NCBI RefSeq assembly: GCF_041146795.1
Contig: NC_135183.1
Coordinates: 16,496,840 to 16,560,839, forward strand
Length of the DNA: 64,000 bases
Direction: 5' to 3'
DNA from: Maylandia zebra
Taxonomy: Eukaryota > Chordata > Actinopteri > Cichliformes > Cichlidae
Below the pieces are notes generated by a model. The model ran no database searches, had not been told where the DNA came from, and saw only the letters and a program-made list of their open reading frames with translations. Of this stretch, positions 1-14,800 are shown piece after piece; within the stretch, counting starts at the first letter, position 1, and the number at the start of each line of letters is the position of its first letter. Both the position numbers and the translations under genes were made by a program.

Positions 1-295
1 TATACTTTTAGATTTATTTGTATAGAATTATTTCAATGGACAGCAAATCCACTGCAACTTCATTCAAATATGCACTCACTGTTCTGATAAATTATGCTAT
101 TCTATTCTATGTGACTTACTGCTAAAGAATGTATGGATATAAAGATATGATGAGATAGAGGATATAAATGAGGATTTTACTATAGATGAATATCTCAGGA
201 CAGATCAGATCAGTGAGGGGTCACAGAAGAAAACCTCTCATGTATGTCCACGTAAACATAACTGAAGCAGATCAACCTGAACGTCTCGTTCCTCA

Positions 296-1797
<1,502 letters not shown>

Positions 1798-1960
1798 GGC
1801 TGCGGAGAGGAGGAGGTGGCAGGTCACACACTGACAGCGGGTAGAGCCGGAGATCCGGGAGCAGCAGCGGAATGGAGCCGAGAAGGCGCGGAGCAGAGCG
1901 AACTGAGGGCGCAGCTCCTCTCGGTGCCACGTCCAGGCCAACGCGGAACAAATGACGTCA

Positions 1961-2640
1961 CTGCTGCGCTTAAAAAAAAACTTTATTAACAGCATAGCAA
2001 ACACCGCGGCGTTCACTGTTCGCTCAAACACCGTACATTCGAGATCTGCGCATGAAGTGAAGTTCATGAGCTGCGAGGAACACTTTCGGCTCCGGGACAG
2101 CCATTTATATTAATACGTTTAATTTATATGTATATATGTCACTATGGTCACGTCATTATACAACAGAACATAACAAAGTGAAATACACACGTACTGATTG
2201 TGTGACAGTGCTAAAAACATATATGTGTGTAGAATAATAAAGCGTTTTCTATTGAAGAACGGAGGAGCAGAATTTAATACACAGAATCATGAAAATATTT
2301 TCAATCAATGATCAACCAACAAAGTTAAAATTAAGTTCTAATAAGATTATTTTTAATCTATTATTTTGTTTTTTTGTTAATCATAGTTCATTTCTAAAAT
2401 TTGTACAAAATAAGAAAAAAAATGTTTTCTCCCAATAAACAATCAATTCAAAATACTGTATTGCTTTCAGAAATGTTAAACATATTAATGGTAAATATAT
2501 ATATCTGCTTTATTGGTTGTGTTTGGCTGTTTATTTAATTTAAATCAGTGAGTTTTTAATTTAAATCAGCTAAAAAAAAATAAAAATCATCCTGTTTGCA
2601 TTTTCCTGACGTCCCTGAACAAAGTAGTAAACTCCCGCCT
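1961..2640. other. AT-rich spacer between arf5 and gcc1 promoters
   Basis: AT-rich intergenic DNA without a recognisable gene or transposon end. It separates the divergent arf5 and gcc1 promoters. Confidence 0.5.
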
Positions 2641-2700
2641 CCTCCGTCTCAGTCCCTTCCGGTTCGGTCCAACATGGCGGCTGTTGACAGATGAAGCTTT
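2641..2700 (+). promoter_or_regulatory. gcc1 core promoter / 5' UTR with ETS and YY1-like sites
   Basis: A GC-rich patch 5' of gcc1 carries CTTCCGG (2656-2662, ETS-type) and AACATGGCGGC (2671-2681), which matches the YY1 consensus often found just downstream of transcription starts in TATA-less vertebrate promoters. The ATG inside the YY1 site opens a very short upstream reading frame, so the patch is probably 5' UTR. Function is inferred from motif and position only. Confidence 0.5.
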
Positions 2701-3084
2701 GAGTCGGATTTTACTCATCGATTAGGTCGATTATTGACCAACTGTGACGGACAGGTTGTGAGTTTGTGATCCGGATCGAACCGGTTTGTCGGCGCAGTGT
2801 GAGGAGAGACGATCAAAGCGGCGGAAAAATCAATCAGAGGGAGAAACAAACACTGAGAAACAGAAAGAGGTGAGAAACTGTTTTCCTCCTCCTTCTTCTT
2901 TTGTGTTCCAGCACAAAGTTTCAGCTTCGCAGAAACCATCCATCGATAATTGATCGATGAGTGCTCTGAACAGCTGTTCTCCGTTTCCCCTCTAACAGGA
3001 AGTCAATGCTAAGGTTCTGTTCATGTTCTGGTGTCTGTGATCAGAGGCTCACCTGGACAGACCTGGTCAGACCTGGACGAGGTC

Positions 3085-5629
3085 ATGGAGAAGTTCGGGA
3101 TGAGCTTTGGTGGCGGTCCGAGCAGGAAGGAGCTGCTGGACACGGTGGAGTCCCAGAAGAAGCAGCTGATCCAGTACCAGACCCGCTTTAGGGATGTGGT
3201 CCGGGCCTACAAGAGCCTCCTGAAGGAGAAAGAGGCACTGGAGGCCAGCCTTAAGGTTCTAAGCGTGACCCAGGACCTGGACCTGACCCAGAAGGGTTCG
3301 ACCATCGCAACACAGGAGCTTACCGAGGATGGCTGCTCGCTGCACAGCGAGGACAGCGTGGACACGGCAGCGTCTCTGGACATGGCCAGTGAGACTACGA
3401 GAGGCGACCAGAGCGAGGAGGACCAGGCAGAACTGGGAGGAAGGCTGGTGGTATGTTCCTTTGACAACTGAACTTAAATCACCAGAACACAGTTAGAACT
3501 TGATGACATCACCATCGCCATAACGCTCTGATGATGTCATGTCTTATTCTCTGACTCCATGTTTGTTCTGCAGGGATCTGAACCCGATGGCAGCTCTGAG
3601 AGTGGCAGCGTGGGGACAGAGCAGCAGCAGGCTACACCCCCTCCCAGCATGGAGGCAGACCGCAGAGTCGCCCAGTTGAAGAGCCAACTGAGCACGCTCA
3701 CAAGCTCGCTGGCCACGGTGACACAGGAGAAGTCGCGAATGGAAGCAAGCTTCCAGGCTGACAAGCGGCAGCTGAAACAGGAAGTTGAAGAGCTGCAGGA
3801 ACATCTGGTCTCCGTGACAACACAGCACGAGGCGGAACTGCACAACCTGCAGCAGCAGCTTGCTGAAAGTCGCGCTCGCATCATTACGCAGCAGCACGAG
3901 CGCGAGCAGGAGCAGGGGGACCACGCTCAGCAGCTCCGCGAGCTACAGAGGCTCCTGCAGGCCGAGCGAGACCTCCGGCAGGACGCTGAGCTCCACCTCC
4001 AGGATGCCAGCACCGCCCTGCTTGTAACATCACAGGCCGTGGACCGGGGGACGGAGTCCGAGGCTCTCCTGCACCAAGTCAAGGAAGAGAGAGACGAGCT
4101 GAGGCGGAGGCTGCAGGCTGTCGAGGAGGAGCAACGAATACCCGACCCCAGAGTGGACGAGCTGCAGCAAGAATTGAACAAGCTGAAGAACCAGGTCCAG
4201 GAGCAGGTCCAGCTCGAGACCCGCAAGGTGAGCCCAGAACCAGGTCCAAACAAAGTCCCAATCAAACAGGTCCCAGTGAACCTGGTTTAACCACATTAAA
4301 CAGTTTAAGCTCTAACAGACCATGTAAACTAGAACAGGAAGTGAGGTCATGTCTGTGTTCGTGTTGCAGGTGTGCGATGCAGAAGAGCGCGCTCGTGAGC
4401 GTGCTCAGTCGGCAGAGGCTCGGGTGGCGGTCCTGGAGCAGCGTGTATCGGAGCTGTCGGAGCTGCTGGGCTCGTGTGAGAAGGCGAGGCAGCGTGACCA
4501 GCAGGCAGCGCAGAGACTCCGCGATCGTGTGCTGCAGCTTGACACGGAGAACAAAACACTCGCCATCGCCGCCTCGAGCAGGGTGACCTCTGACCTCGGG
4601 CCAGACGAGCAACTGGATGTGGGGGCGCTGCGGGAGAAGCTGCAGAAGGTGAAGAAGTTGCTGCTCCTTGCGGCTCAGAGGAACCCCGACCAGAACATCC
4701 AGGACCTGGAGGTGGAGCCGGGTGCAGATGCGGCGGCGGCGGCTCTCGCCTATCAGCAGGAGCTGCGGCAGCTCAGGGATGAGTTTGAGCGCTACAAGGT
4801 GCGAGCGCAAGTGGTTCTGAAGAACAAGAACGCCAAAGATGGCTGCCAGGCACGGGAGCTGGAGGAAGTGCGCGACCAGCTTGCTGAGCTGCGTGAGAAG
4901 TACATAAACCTCCGCATGCAGAGTGACGAGGCCGAGGTCTGCCACCGCCAGCAGCTTGATGAGCGCCAGCAGCAGGCGGTGTCGCTGCAGCAGGCACACC
5001 GGCAGGAGGCGGAGCGTCTGGAGGCACTCCACCGTGACGAACTGTTGCAACTGGAGGCGGAGCTTCACAAGCAGCGTGAGCGCACTATGGCGTTGCTGGA
5101 TGAGAAGGACCGCGAGCTGGAGAGGCTGCGGGCCGCTGCCGCCACACTCAGCTGGTCCAATCGTGCTCATAACACACCCGCTGACCCTAAAGAGAATGGC
5201 CCTGACACAGAGACCGACGCGATCAGCCAGGCACTGCGGCAGGCCACACCCAATGAGTCAACACTGCTGCTGTATGCTGAGCAGCTCGCACGTAAGGAGG
5301 TGGAGGTGGGTGCACTGCGGCGGCAGAAGAACCAGCTGGAGGAGGACACGCGCCAGCTGCAGGCACAACTCATTACAAACGCCGAGCGCCATGATGAGGA
5401 GGTGGCAGCCCTGCGGGACCGCCTCGAAAAACTGATCCGGGACCAAAGCCGCGAGGGCGCCAACATGGAGTACCTGAAGAACATTGTGTACCGGTTTCTG
5501 ACGCTGCAGGACGCCAACGGGCGCCAGCAGACGCTCACTGCCATCCTCACCATCCTGCATTTCAGCCCACAGGAGAAGCAGGATGTCACGAGGCTGCAGG
5601 GCAGCACCTGGTGGGTGGGACGCAGGTAG
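3085..5629 (+). CDS. gcc1: GRIP and coiled-coil domain-containing protein 1 (golgin)
   Basis: Three coding exons, 3085-3450, 3574-4227 and 4370-5629, join in phase 0 to give 759 aa; human GCC1 is similar in length. The chosen start begins MEKFGMSFGGGPSRKELL, matching the conserved GCC1 N-terminus; an upstream in-frame ATG at 3031 lacks that support. Most of the protein is Glu/Gln/Arg-rich coiled coil. The last 60 residues form a GRIP domain (ANMEYLKNIVYRFLTLQ, then TLTAILTILHFSP), which binds GTP-loaded Arl1 and holds golgins on the trans-Golgi. It is a peripheral Golgi tether with no membrane segment. High GC and dense coiled-coil codons create several long open frames on the other strand that are shadows. 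Divergent from arf5 and convergent with dennd6b. Confidence 0.96.
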
Positions 5630-6875
5630 AGCACCTGAGGAAGAAAACACTCACCTGCAGGAAGAACACCTGGACATCTGAGCCATTGAAGGCATGGCTT
5701 TGTGCTGCGCTTGAGGGCATTGTGTTTTTCATCTTCCTGGTGTTTCTCTGACGGTTTGCTGCTCTCTGAGCGTCTTGTGACTTCAAACACTACAAACACG
5801 TTAACATGTGACCTTCGCTGGTCAATCAGCTGATGTATATTTTTGATTCAGATTAAAATATTTTTCCTGCTTCAATCTGTGTCTGAGCGTCAGTGAAGTG
5901 CCTTGATGATGACACAACTCTAAATACGATTTGCCTGGTCCAGCCTCTTCAGGTGAGATCACCTGTCTACAGCTGCAGTTCCTGCTTTTACCAGCCTCTG
6001 ATTGGCTCTGGTCTGAAAAGGTGAAGCTAAATTCACTTAACAGGTAGAGTGCAAACTGTACACGATGGAAAAAGTTGATTTGTGAGGAACAGTGAACACA
6101 CCTATGTCAGATTACAGGTAAAGGTGTTTTTGAAGCCTGAAGCTTTGTTTTATTTCATGTTTCTGACAGACATACACACGTCACACTGATCAAATACTTC
6201 ACCACTGAGCTTCTCTAACATCTGTCCACATCTACAAACACTGCCTTCAGGTGCACAGAACAAAGACAGAAATGTTCATAAATGTGTTTGCACTGATCTT
6301 CACTCAGACGTTCAGATGTGGAGCCTTAATTATTTTTATATAAAATAAATAAGGAAAGAGAAAGAATCAGGAGGTTTCCTTCTCGAGGTCTGAAACTGAA
6401 GCATTAAAGAGCAGCAGCATGAAGATCAAAGGCTTATGATGACGCCGTCAGACCACAAGAAGTTACATTTCACCATGACATGAGAGGAAACTTAAAGCCT
6501 TTCTGTTCAGTCTGAATCCTGGAGGACATTAAAATAAAACAAACATGAATAAAAGTCAGAGGACAGGAAGTGCTCAGACTTTAATTTCAAAATAAAGGTT
6601 TACAAACAAACAGAAAGTGGAGCTTCATTCTTAGTGTTACATTCCGTTTGTGGAGATGATAGAAAAATACGACTTCTGTGAAACACGAACAGCCTGATTC
6701 CACCGTCAGAGAAACCAAAACACCAGAGCAGCAGCTCGATGGAGACAGGTAATAAAGTTTAAATAAAATTTAAATATTCCAAAAACTGAAGATTTGAGCC
6801 GATGTTGGTTTTTCTGTGGAGTGTGAAGATGCTGATGAACACAAGCGTGCGTCCTGGCTGTGGGGTTAGCTGTCG
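5630..6875. other. Convergent 3' UTRs of gcc1 and dennd6b
   Basis: Tail-to-tail spacer. An ATTAAA near 5853 is a candidate gcc1 poly(A) signal, and AATAAA on the minus strand at 6149-6154 is a candidate for dennd6b. I see no further gene or mobile element here. Confidence 0.5.
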
Positions 6876-9800
6876 TCACGGTGACGCGCCTGTGCCGAGC
6901 ACAATCTGCAGGTCGGCAGGCAGCGAGCTGATGATGGAGGAGATGAAAGAGTCGAGTTTGTCCATCACACCGTCTCTGAGCTGCAGCTGCTGACGCCGAG
7001 CTTTAATCTGAAAAGCCACACACACTTCCTGTCCTCAAAAACTAGACTTTTGACATGAAACCAACAAAGAAGAAGCAAACGATCCTAGTTGCAGGCCACC
7101 ACCTCACTTTGGATTAAACCCAGATAAGGATCCTGAATTATTATCATAGCTTCATTTTCATAACAAAGTTTCATCTCTAAGCTTTAAAACAAGAAACCAG
7201 AAAATATTTTCCCCCCAGTCTCCTCTGTGGCCCAGGGCAGCATCATCTCCATCACAAATATGATGGATTTTACCCCAAACATGAACTTTTATTACAGGCA
7301 GACGTCCCAGCGTTAGTGAACGCTTTAGCGTCCATGGTCAGTGAACGCATTGTCAAGTCCAGCTTCAAACTATCAAACCATCTCACTTTTGATTTAACTC
7401 TCAGGTAACTAAAATCTTTTTCACCTGCAGTTTTAAGTTTTACTTCTTCAAATTAATTTTTATCCTAAGCTTTTTATCGGTAACACAATTTTACATGACA
7501 CTTTTTTCCTGTCTAACAAACTTCCTGTTGGAACTCACCAGCTTCTCTCTGAGCTTCAGAATCAGATCCACAACCTCCACCTCAGACTTGTCTTTGGTCC
7601 ATCCCAGCAGGTCCTGCAGAGGACACACCTGGATTAGGGGCTGCACAGCTGGCTGATGGTCGAGCATTTTCGCTCAGATAACTTACCGCATCGCAGATGA
7701 CCTCCAGGTGGAGACTCTCTAGCTTCTGTGTCATCTCTCGGTGGCGGTGACGGTACCAGCCGTCAAAGTTTGGAGACCTGAAGAACTTCCTGAGATGGAA
7801 ACAGGAAGTAGAAACTTAAAGACAGGAAGACAGAAAACACCTGGATCACTCACACCCGTGAGGCTCACCTGTACAGTCCTATCCAATCACCTCTAAGCAG
7901 AGAGGTGAGCTGCGGGCCCGCATGGTCCAATGTGGACAGGAACTCGTCCTGACTGAAGGGGCGGATCTGAGGCGGAGTCTGAACGGAAACAGGAAATGTG
8001 TAACACAAGACAGCACTGTGACCTCATCACCACCACTCATTTCCTGTTTACCTTCCAGGGTGTAACGGATCTCTGCAGGGGCATCAGACTCGCCATGTAG
8101 CGTTCCTATTAGACAAAACACGCTGCTTACTGAGAACTGCTCTGTGATTGGACAAGTTATGCTTACATCATAAAGTACAGGCAATGCGAGCTGATTGCGC
8201 AACTACTTACCAGGGGGATAATGAAACTCTGCGTGAGCTCCAACAGGTGTCGCCTCAGGATGGCGCTCTGCACCTCCGACGGCCGCTTCCTTTGGATCCC
8301 CTGCAGGTAAACAGTCAGTCAGCGACACTCTGCATTACCTGTGTGTGCGGTGTGCTCAGGTGTGCTCACCTTCAGCAGCCTCTTGATCAGGATCTTGTCC
8401 TTGTGCAGAAACGTCTTGTAAGCCGTGTAGATTCCTGCCAAAACAAACCTTCAGCATGACAGACATCTACCTGAGCTCAGGTACAAACACGCCCCCACCG
8501 GCTTACCTGGTTTGGTGTCAAGCGTTTTCAGCTTAGAAAGTTTCTTCACCTTCACCTGCTTCGGTAAATCACCTGGAAGACATCAGAGACAGCACGCATA
8601 CGTGATTAAAAAGGTCACAACAAGAACGGCGAAGACGATCTGAACAGCACACGCCTGACAGCCATGGCACTTCACAGAAACAGGAAGCTCACAGTGAACA
8701 CGCAGGAAGAGGAGGAATACGGCGTACCTGCCATCTTGACCTCTCCCAGCCGGACGATGTGAGGCCAGCTCTGAAACGTCTTGATGAAGAACGGGTTGGT
8801 GACGCCCAGCACGACGCTTGGTCTGAACAAGAGAAGAAGAAACAGGTAATCACACGTGAGGCTGGAACATCTGTCGACCGCTTTCCTAAACTTAGGCTTT
8901 AAGTGTCCCAAGGGTGTGTTTACAGCACAGGTGTGTTCAGGCTCCAGGTGAGCATGACTCACGGCGCCTGCGTCCTGGTGGTGTACTCCCTGAACTCGCT
9001 GTCATGGATGGTGAAATAGGGTCGGAAGTCGCAGCAGAACTTCAGAGGGCTGATGGAGCTGTGGACACACATCGTTATCATGGTAACAACAGAAACACCA
9101 TACTCTGATTGGATGCTGGGGGCTCGTTGTGACCCCTCAGTTACCTGATGAGAGCCAGGACTGTTTCCGAAGAAACGGTGGGAGATGGAGCCATAACGAC
9201 AAGCGGCTCCCCGAGCAAGGTAAGTTCCCAGAGCATCTGCAGGTGGATTAGAATGGACTGGAAACACCTGAGCAGGACACAGGTGAGACTGAGATTAACC
9301 AATCAGAGAGCACACCTACACTTGAGAAACATAGAACACCTTAACGAGTACTGACTTAAACAGGTCCAGCTCGTGGATGGTGGGCAGAAGGGTCGGCACC
9401 GGCAGCAGGTTCTGAGCATGCATACAAAAAACTTTATTAACAACAACAACAAGAATAAACATTATTAACAAGATCAAAGCAACAAGACCTCACCTCTTTA
9501 GCCGTCTGTCGCACCGGACTTCCCCCAGGTTTGTCGAATTTAGAAGGAATCCTCACCTGAAACATGAGACACACAAACACCTGTAAACCACATCCCTTCT
9601 GTCACCTGTGAGCCAGGCCACTTCTCTCCTCACCTGTAAGATAACGCCCATTACGGGCAGGTTGAGGGTCTGCCCAGGTACAGGTGTCGGCCATTGGTCG
9701 ATCTCGTTACAAACTACGGGGATGAGCAGAGGAAAAACACGTTAAGGGCCATTCTGAAACCTGATTGCCTCCCAGATATGATCCAAGCATGATGTGATTA

Positions 9801-11455
9801 CCTGCTTCAAGGCAGGGCTCATGCTTCTCAAAGAACTCAGGTGCAATGGTCTGCATCAGCGAGTGGAACAGGTGAGTGTATGGCAACCTTGACACCAGCA
9901 CCAGGGACTGAAACACAGAGTCAAATGACTATCACCATCATGACCACCTGTGAGCAGGTGAATACAGGTGAACACAGATGTGTTTGGTGACCTTCTGGAA
10001 GTAGCCCCTCTTCACAGAGACGTCCTTCACTTGTCTGAAGTAGACGTAACCGAAGAAATGCGCCGTTTCTCTCTGACAGACAGAACAGAAATGTTACGCA
10101 CCTGTGAGGCTGAAGCAATCAGCCATTCAGGAACCAGGTGAGTCTCACCTGCAGTGTGACGGGAGCGTCACGGTTGTAAAGGTCGTCTCTGAGCCTTGAT
10201 GTTCGGCGACCGACAGACTGACGGAAGCGGAAGCTAAACTGAGTGTCCCCAAGGCACCCTGGGAAATAACAGACAGCCCACGTGACCTCTGACCTCCAAC
10301 CTCTGACACCTGCAGTATTAATTAGCATTACCTCAGCTTACCTGAGTACGAGTCGGGGAAGGACAGGTAGCAGATACTGGTTTTCTGTCAACACGAAACA
10401 GAATCAGTGAAAGTGTAATCAACAACACTTACAGGTGATCAGGAAGCTGAAGATATTTACCTCTTTCTCTGTCAGCTTCACATCTTGAGGATAAACCAGC
10501 TGAAAGTAAACACAGGGGAAAATATTTCAGAATCTGCAGAAAATTCTGACGTTTTTAAGTTTTTCCGATCTGAGATAGCAAGAGAGGATTAATTTAACTT
10601 GCATATCGCCCTTCGTTATCCACAATCTTCTGATAAGCAGTTGCACAAAAAGTATAGTCTATAATATTTGAAACACTTCAGGTAATCGATTGGTTCTATG
10701 ATGAGCTCAAGAGCAGTCTGATATTGTTATTATTTGTATTATATTACAAAATCTATCAGAATAATAATGAGAAAACAATGCGTTTTTTAAAACACGGATT
10801 GGTGCTTCTAGGCCAACATAGCTGTCTTTAATCCACAGACACAACTCCTTGAGTCCCACCACCAAACCCAGAATCCTGCTGATTTTACTTCTGCTGCCTT
10901 CCACGGATCCTTAACTGTCTCCTCCATTCAGTGTCTCAGTCATTACCACCTGTCCTTTACAGAGTATTCACATTTTAACACAGCATTCATCTTTATTTAC
11001 CTCCACCATAAACGGAGCAACACCAGGTACAGGCAGGACAAGGCGAACACCGAGCGGTCAGATTTTTACGCTGATTGAATGAAAGCTGCGAGACGAGAAT
11101 GTTTTCAGCCTGGTGTTTACCTGTTCAGGTGCGTTTCTCCACAGGTCACATGTGAACAAAGAATTCGGGGGGTTTAAATGGAGTTTGGTACAGACAGAGG
11201 AGCGGCTGTTTTTCAACTGAAATTACTCATCAAACCTCCGATCATCAGTGATCATTCATCATATCGATCACTAGCTATGCTAGCGATGCCAGGCTAACGT
11301 ACCTCAATTGCTTGTCCGAGCTCCAAGTCGAACGTAACGACGCACGCGCACTCCAACCAGGAGGAGAAGCGGGCCCACCGGCTGCGGCTTTCCGCGCGCC
11401 CCGCCTCCTCCTGCTCCTCGTGTCGGGGAGAACCGGGACCGTCAAATGGGTCCAT
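6876..11455 (-). CDS. dennd6b: DENN domain-containing protein 6B
   Basis: Twenty coding exons on the minus strand: 11455-11303, 10499-10461, 10384-10342, 10258-10149, 10072-9992, 9907-9802, 9713-9634, 9556-9494, 9411-9356, 9267-9145, 9058-8963, 8822-8728, 8572-8507, 8434-8370, 8300-8211, 8105-8052, 7978-7869, 7789-7687, 7613-7539 and 7007-6876. All phases agree and give 579 aa. Family blocks include [20 protein letters not shown] (upstream DENN), [32 protein letters not shown] (core DENN) and [15 protein letters not shown]6 proteins are cytosolic exchange factors for Rab GTPases (Rab14 is reported for DENND6A) in endosomal recycling. DENND6B is preferred over 6A because of [10 protein letters not shown], the short N-terminus and [15 protein letters not shown]. 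No truncation or frameshift seen. Confidence 0.95.
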
Positions 11456-11829
11456 CACGACCGGACCAAAACGGCAGCAGCTCTGCGCATCACCATCCGA
11501 GCCTCCATCACCATCAGCGGGCAGAAGCCGGAGAGAGCTCCCCCTGTTGGACAAGAGAGAATGAACCCACACACACCGCTGCTGGAGAAAATCAAAGGCT
11601 GCCGGCTTTTATTTATTTATTTTACTAGTTTCTACTGATTTTTACTGCCTGTTACCCCAACAAATACATCCACACAAGTTTGATCTCTTATTATGAACAA
11701 ATCACTGCTTTCTGTAACTTATTACTTTTATTGTGAAAAGGCCGGATGCGTGCGCAGCGTGTTCCGGTAGATTACCGGCCGCGCTCAGCTCGGCTCTCCA
11801 GTCTCTCAGCTGTAACCGGACTGAACGTC
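11456..11829. promoter_or_regulatory. Shared bidirectional promoter of dennd6b and lta4h
   Basis: Only 374 bp separate the divergent start codons. The side next to dennd6b is CpG-rich, and no TATA box is placed convincingly for either gene. The distance and orientation suggest one nucleosome-free region serving both transcripts; this is an inference from geometry. Confidence 0.6.
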
Positions 11830-14800
11830 ATGTCTGACCCGTGCTCCTTTTCCTCGTTCACCAGGTGCGTCACCAAGCACCTGAACCTGCACCTGCACCT
11901 GGACTTCGACAGGCACGTAATCAGAGGGAGGGTGGCGCTGACTGTGGAGGCGCTGGAGGACCGATTCTCTACGCTGGTAACGTCAACGGGACGCGGGGGG
12001 TTAGCCTCGATCTAACTGAACCTTTAGTGCTCACCAGAGTCCAACTAAAATCCGCTGGATTTAAGGGGAGTGCGTGCTTAGAGGCGAGCACGAAGAAGTA
12101 ACGAGCCGGGTCACACTGACGGTTCCTCGGGTGTTCCTCTGTGATCCGGCACCGTGCAAGCGTTAAGGTGTGCCTGATGATTAACTTTAACCTCGGGGAG
12201 TACCGGTACCTTAATTCCAGCTGTTTTTAAATGGAGTCTGGTGTTAAGGCGTTTTTACAGACTTATAAAAACAGTTTGTCACTCAGCTTTAATAAACTAA
12301 CCTTACTGTTTTAAAGTTTTAAAACGTGATTTCACAAACTGAAGCTTCACATATTTACGATCTTTAAAACTCTAACTGTGATATAAATCATTTTTACTTA
12401 CATTTTTACTTAATTATTGATCTTTATTCACGTCGCATTTAAATTGTGACGCTGTGTGACATCCTCGAGCTTCGGGACTGATCGGGTTTAATAACTGCTT
12501 TATTAAAACAAACTCGTTAACTTTAACCTGTTGTTTTGGAAAAACTGTGACAGGTGAGTATCTTTCAGATAGAACAGGTGTGTCCAGGCTAAGTTCTTTA
12601 AATTCAACAGAAGCCTGCACCCCTACTGGAAACTGTGGTTCAGTTCACTGTCTGTGGTTATTCTTGCGCTTTGTTACTTCACCATCGACTCTCACCCGTG
12701 AGTGTCAGATTTCAAATTTTGAATCAGTTCTGTAAATATATTCAGAGCATAAAAACTTAAAATGGCTCTTTTCTGGATGGAGTTTGGCGTGACACCAGTC
12801 AGCTGAAGCCGTAGACTGAAGTTTAGTAAAACAGGTGTGCAGGAGAGCAGACTTTTCACTTATTTGTTTTTAACAGTTTTCATAGCTCAGGTTTGATTCT
12901 GCAGCTGCAAGACGGTCGCCTGTAGAAAGGTAAATGTAACATTAAGCCCCCAGTGGTTTTCTGTCTTTCTACCTCCGTAATCCCCTCCCTTTTGCACCCA
13001 TCTTTGGGTGCATGGTTGCTTAAGAGGTTAACCCTCACCTGTCCATAAGGCAGACAGATAGACACACAAGTAAAATAAGTTTTTCTTTGAATGGACTCTG
13101 GTGTGACGTGGCTCAGCTTTAAGACAGAGTGTGTAAGGTGACCTTTGTGCAGGTAGGACAGGTGAATATTTATCAGCAGGTTCAGGTGCTGACACAGCAG
13201 CTCGGTAACTGGGGTTTTCTGTACCACAGACTTTGGACAGCAGTGACCTGAGCGTGGTGTCGGTGACGGCCAATGGGCAGCCGGCACGCTTCAGCCTAGG
13301 GCCCAAACACAGCTTCAAGGGGACCCCATTGGAGATCACGCTGCCCTTTGACCTCTCCAGGTGACTCCGCCCTCCACTCTCTCTGTCCTTATGGCCTGTC
13401 TTTTCTAATTAAATTCTAACGTCTGCTGTCCAATCAGAGGGCAACATGTGATCGTGGAGGTGACCTATGAGACGTCTCCATCAGCAACAGCACTGCAGTG
13501 GCTCACGCCTGAGCAAACTGCCGGGAAAAAGCACCCCTACCTGTTCAGCCAGTGCCAGGTGAGCCATTTACCCTCACCTGAGCTATATCCAATATAAATG
13601 ATTAAAATTTTCATGTTTAAATTTGAATTCAGAGAAATTCTAGATTTTTTCTCTTTTGAAACCTTTTTTAAGTTATAAAAGGTTAAAATAAAAGTTTTAA
13701 ACTGAAGTTTACTGTAAACATATTTTTGGTTGATTACACCTGAAACGCTGCATACGAAAACCTTCAACAGAAAGAAAAGTTCCACTTTTTGTGGTTTTTC
13801 TGTGAACTGTTGAAACTTTGTGAAACTGCAACCATTAACAAACTACTTCCCTGTTATTCTCGTTTTCTACCTTCTTCAAACTGATTTCACTGCTTTGTAA
13901 AGTTTAAAGCCTCAGTCTGCTGCAGAGCGTCCTCTGTACAGACCACCCCTGAACACAACATGCAGCTAATAGCCTTGGTGCCCTCTGTGCTGTCTTACAG
14001 GCTCATCACTGCAGGAGCATGATCCCCTGTCAGGACACCCCATCCATCAAGCACACCTACTATGCTCAGGTAAACAAACACCACTGACATATTATTGATT
14101 ATTAAAATTATTAATAATTGTTAAAAAAAAACACCTGAACAACATTCATAGCATCACCTCAGTGCCCAGAGCCTGATATTAGTCTCTCAGGTGTGTACTT
14201 GTGTGTGGGTACCTGTCCCTCAGGTGTCTGTCCCTAAGGACCTGGTGGCGGTGATGAGTGCAGTGAGAGATGGACAGGAAGTCGATCCTCAGGATAGTGG
14301 TCGGATCATCTACAGGTTCAGGCAGACGGTAGGGGGAGTCTCTTTCTTCTCTTCATCACCTGACATCATCATCACCAGGCCTCAGGCGTGACTGTCCTCT
14401 GTTTGACCTCTGATCTCAGGTGCCTATGCCTTCCTACCTGATAGCCATTGTGGCTGGAGCTCTGGAAAGCAGGTACAGATTGTCTTACCTCTTCTGATGT
14501 CACAGCATCAGCTTCAGCAGGTAAACTTAACTCTGTGCTCTGATTGGTTGGCAGGGAGATCGGGCCAAGGACCAGAGTCTGGTCGGAGAAAGAGTTTGTG
14601 GACAAAGCAGCGTTTGAGTTCTCCGAGGTGAGAACCACAGACACACTGAGGCCACGCAAACAATGGAAAGAAGACACAGAACATGAGAACATACAAACAT
14701 GAAAATATGAGAACATGTAAAACATACAAACATGTACAACATGAGAACACAAAAAAATGTAGAACATGCAGGACATAGAGAAGCTGGAGTGATGTTCGGG

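Noticed and set aside
4262-5170. 302-codon minus-strand frame opposite gcc1
   Set aside because: Antisense of a GC-rich coiled-coil exon; Leu/Gln/Arg-rich composition mirrors the sense codons.
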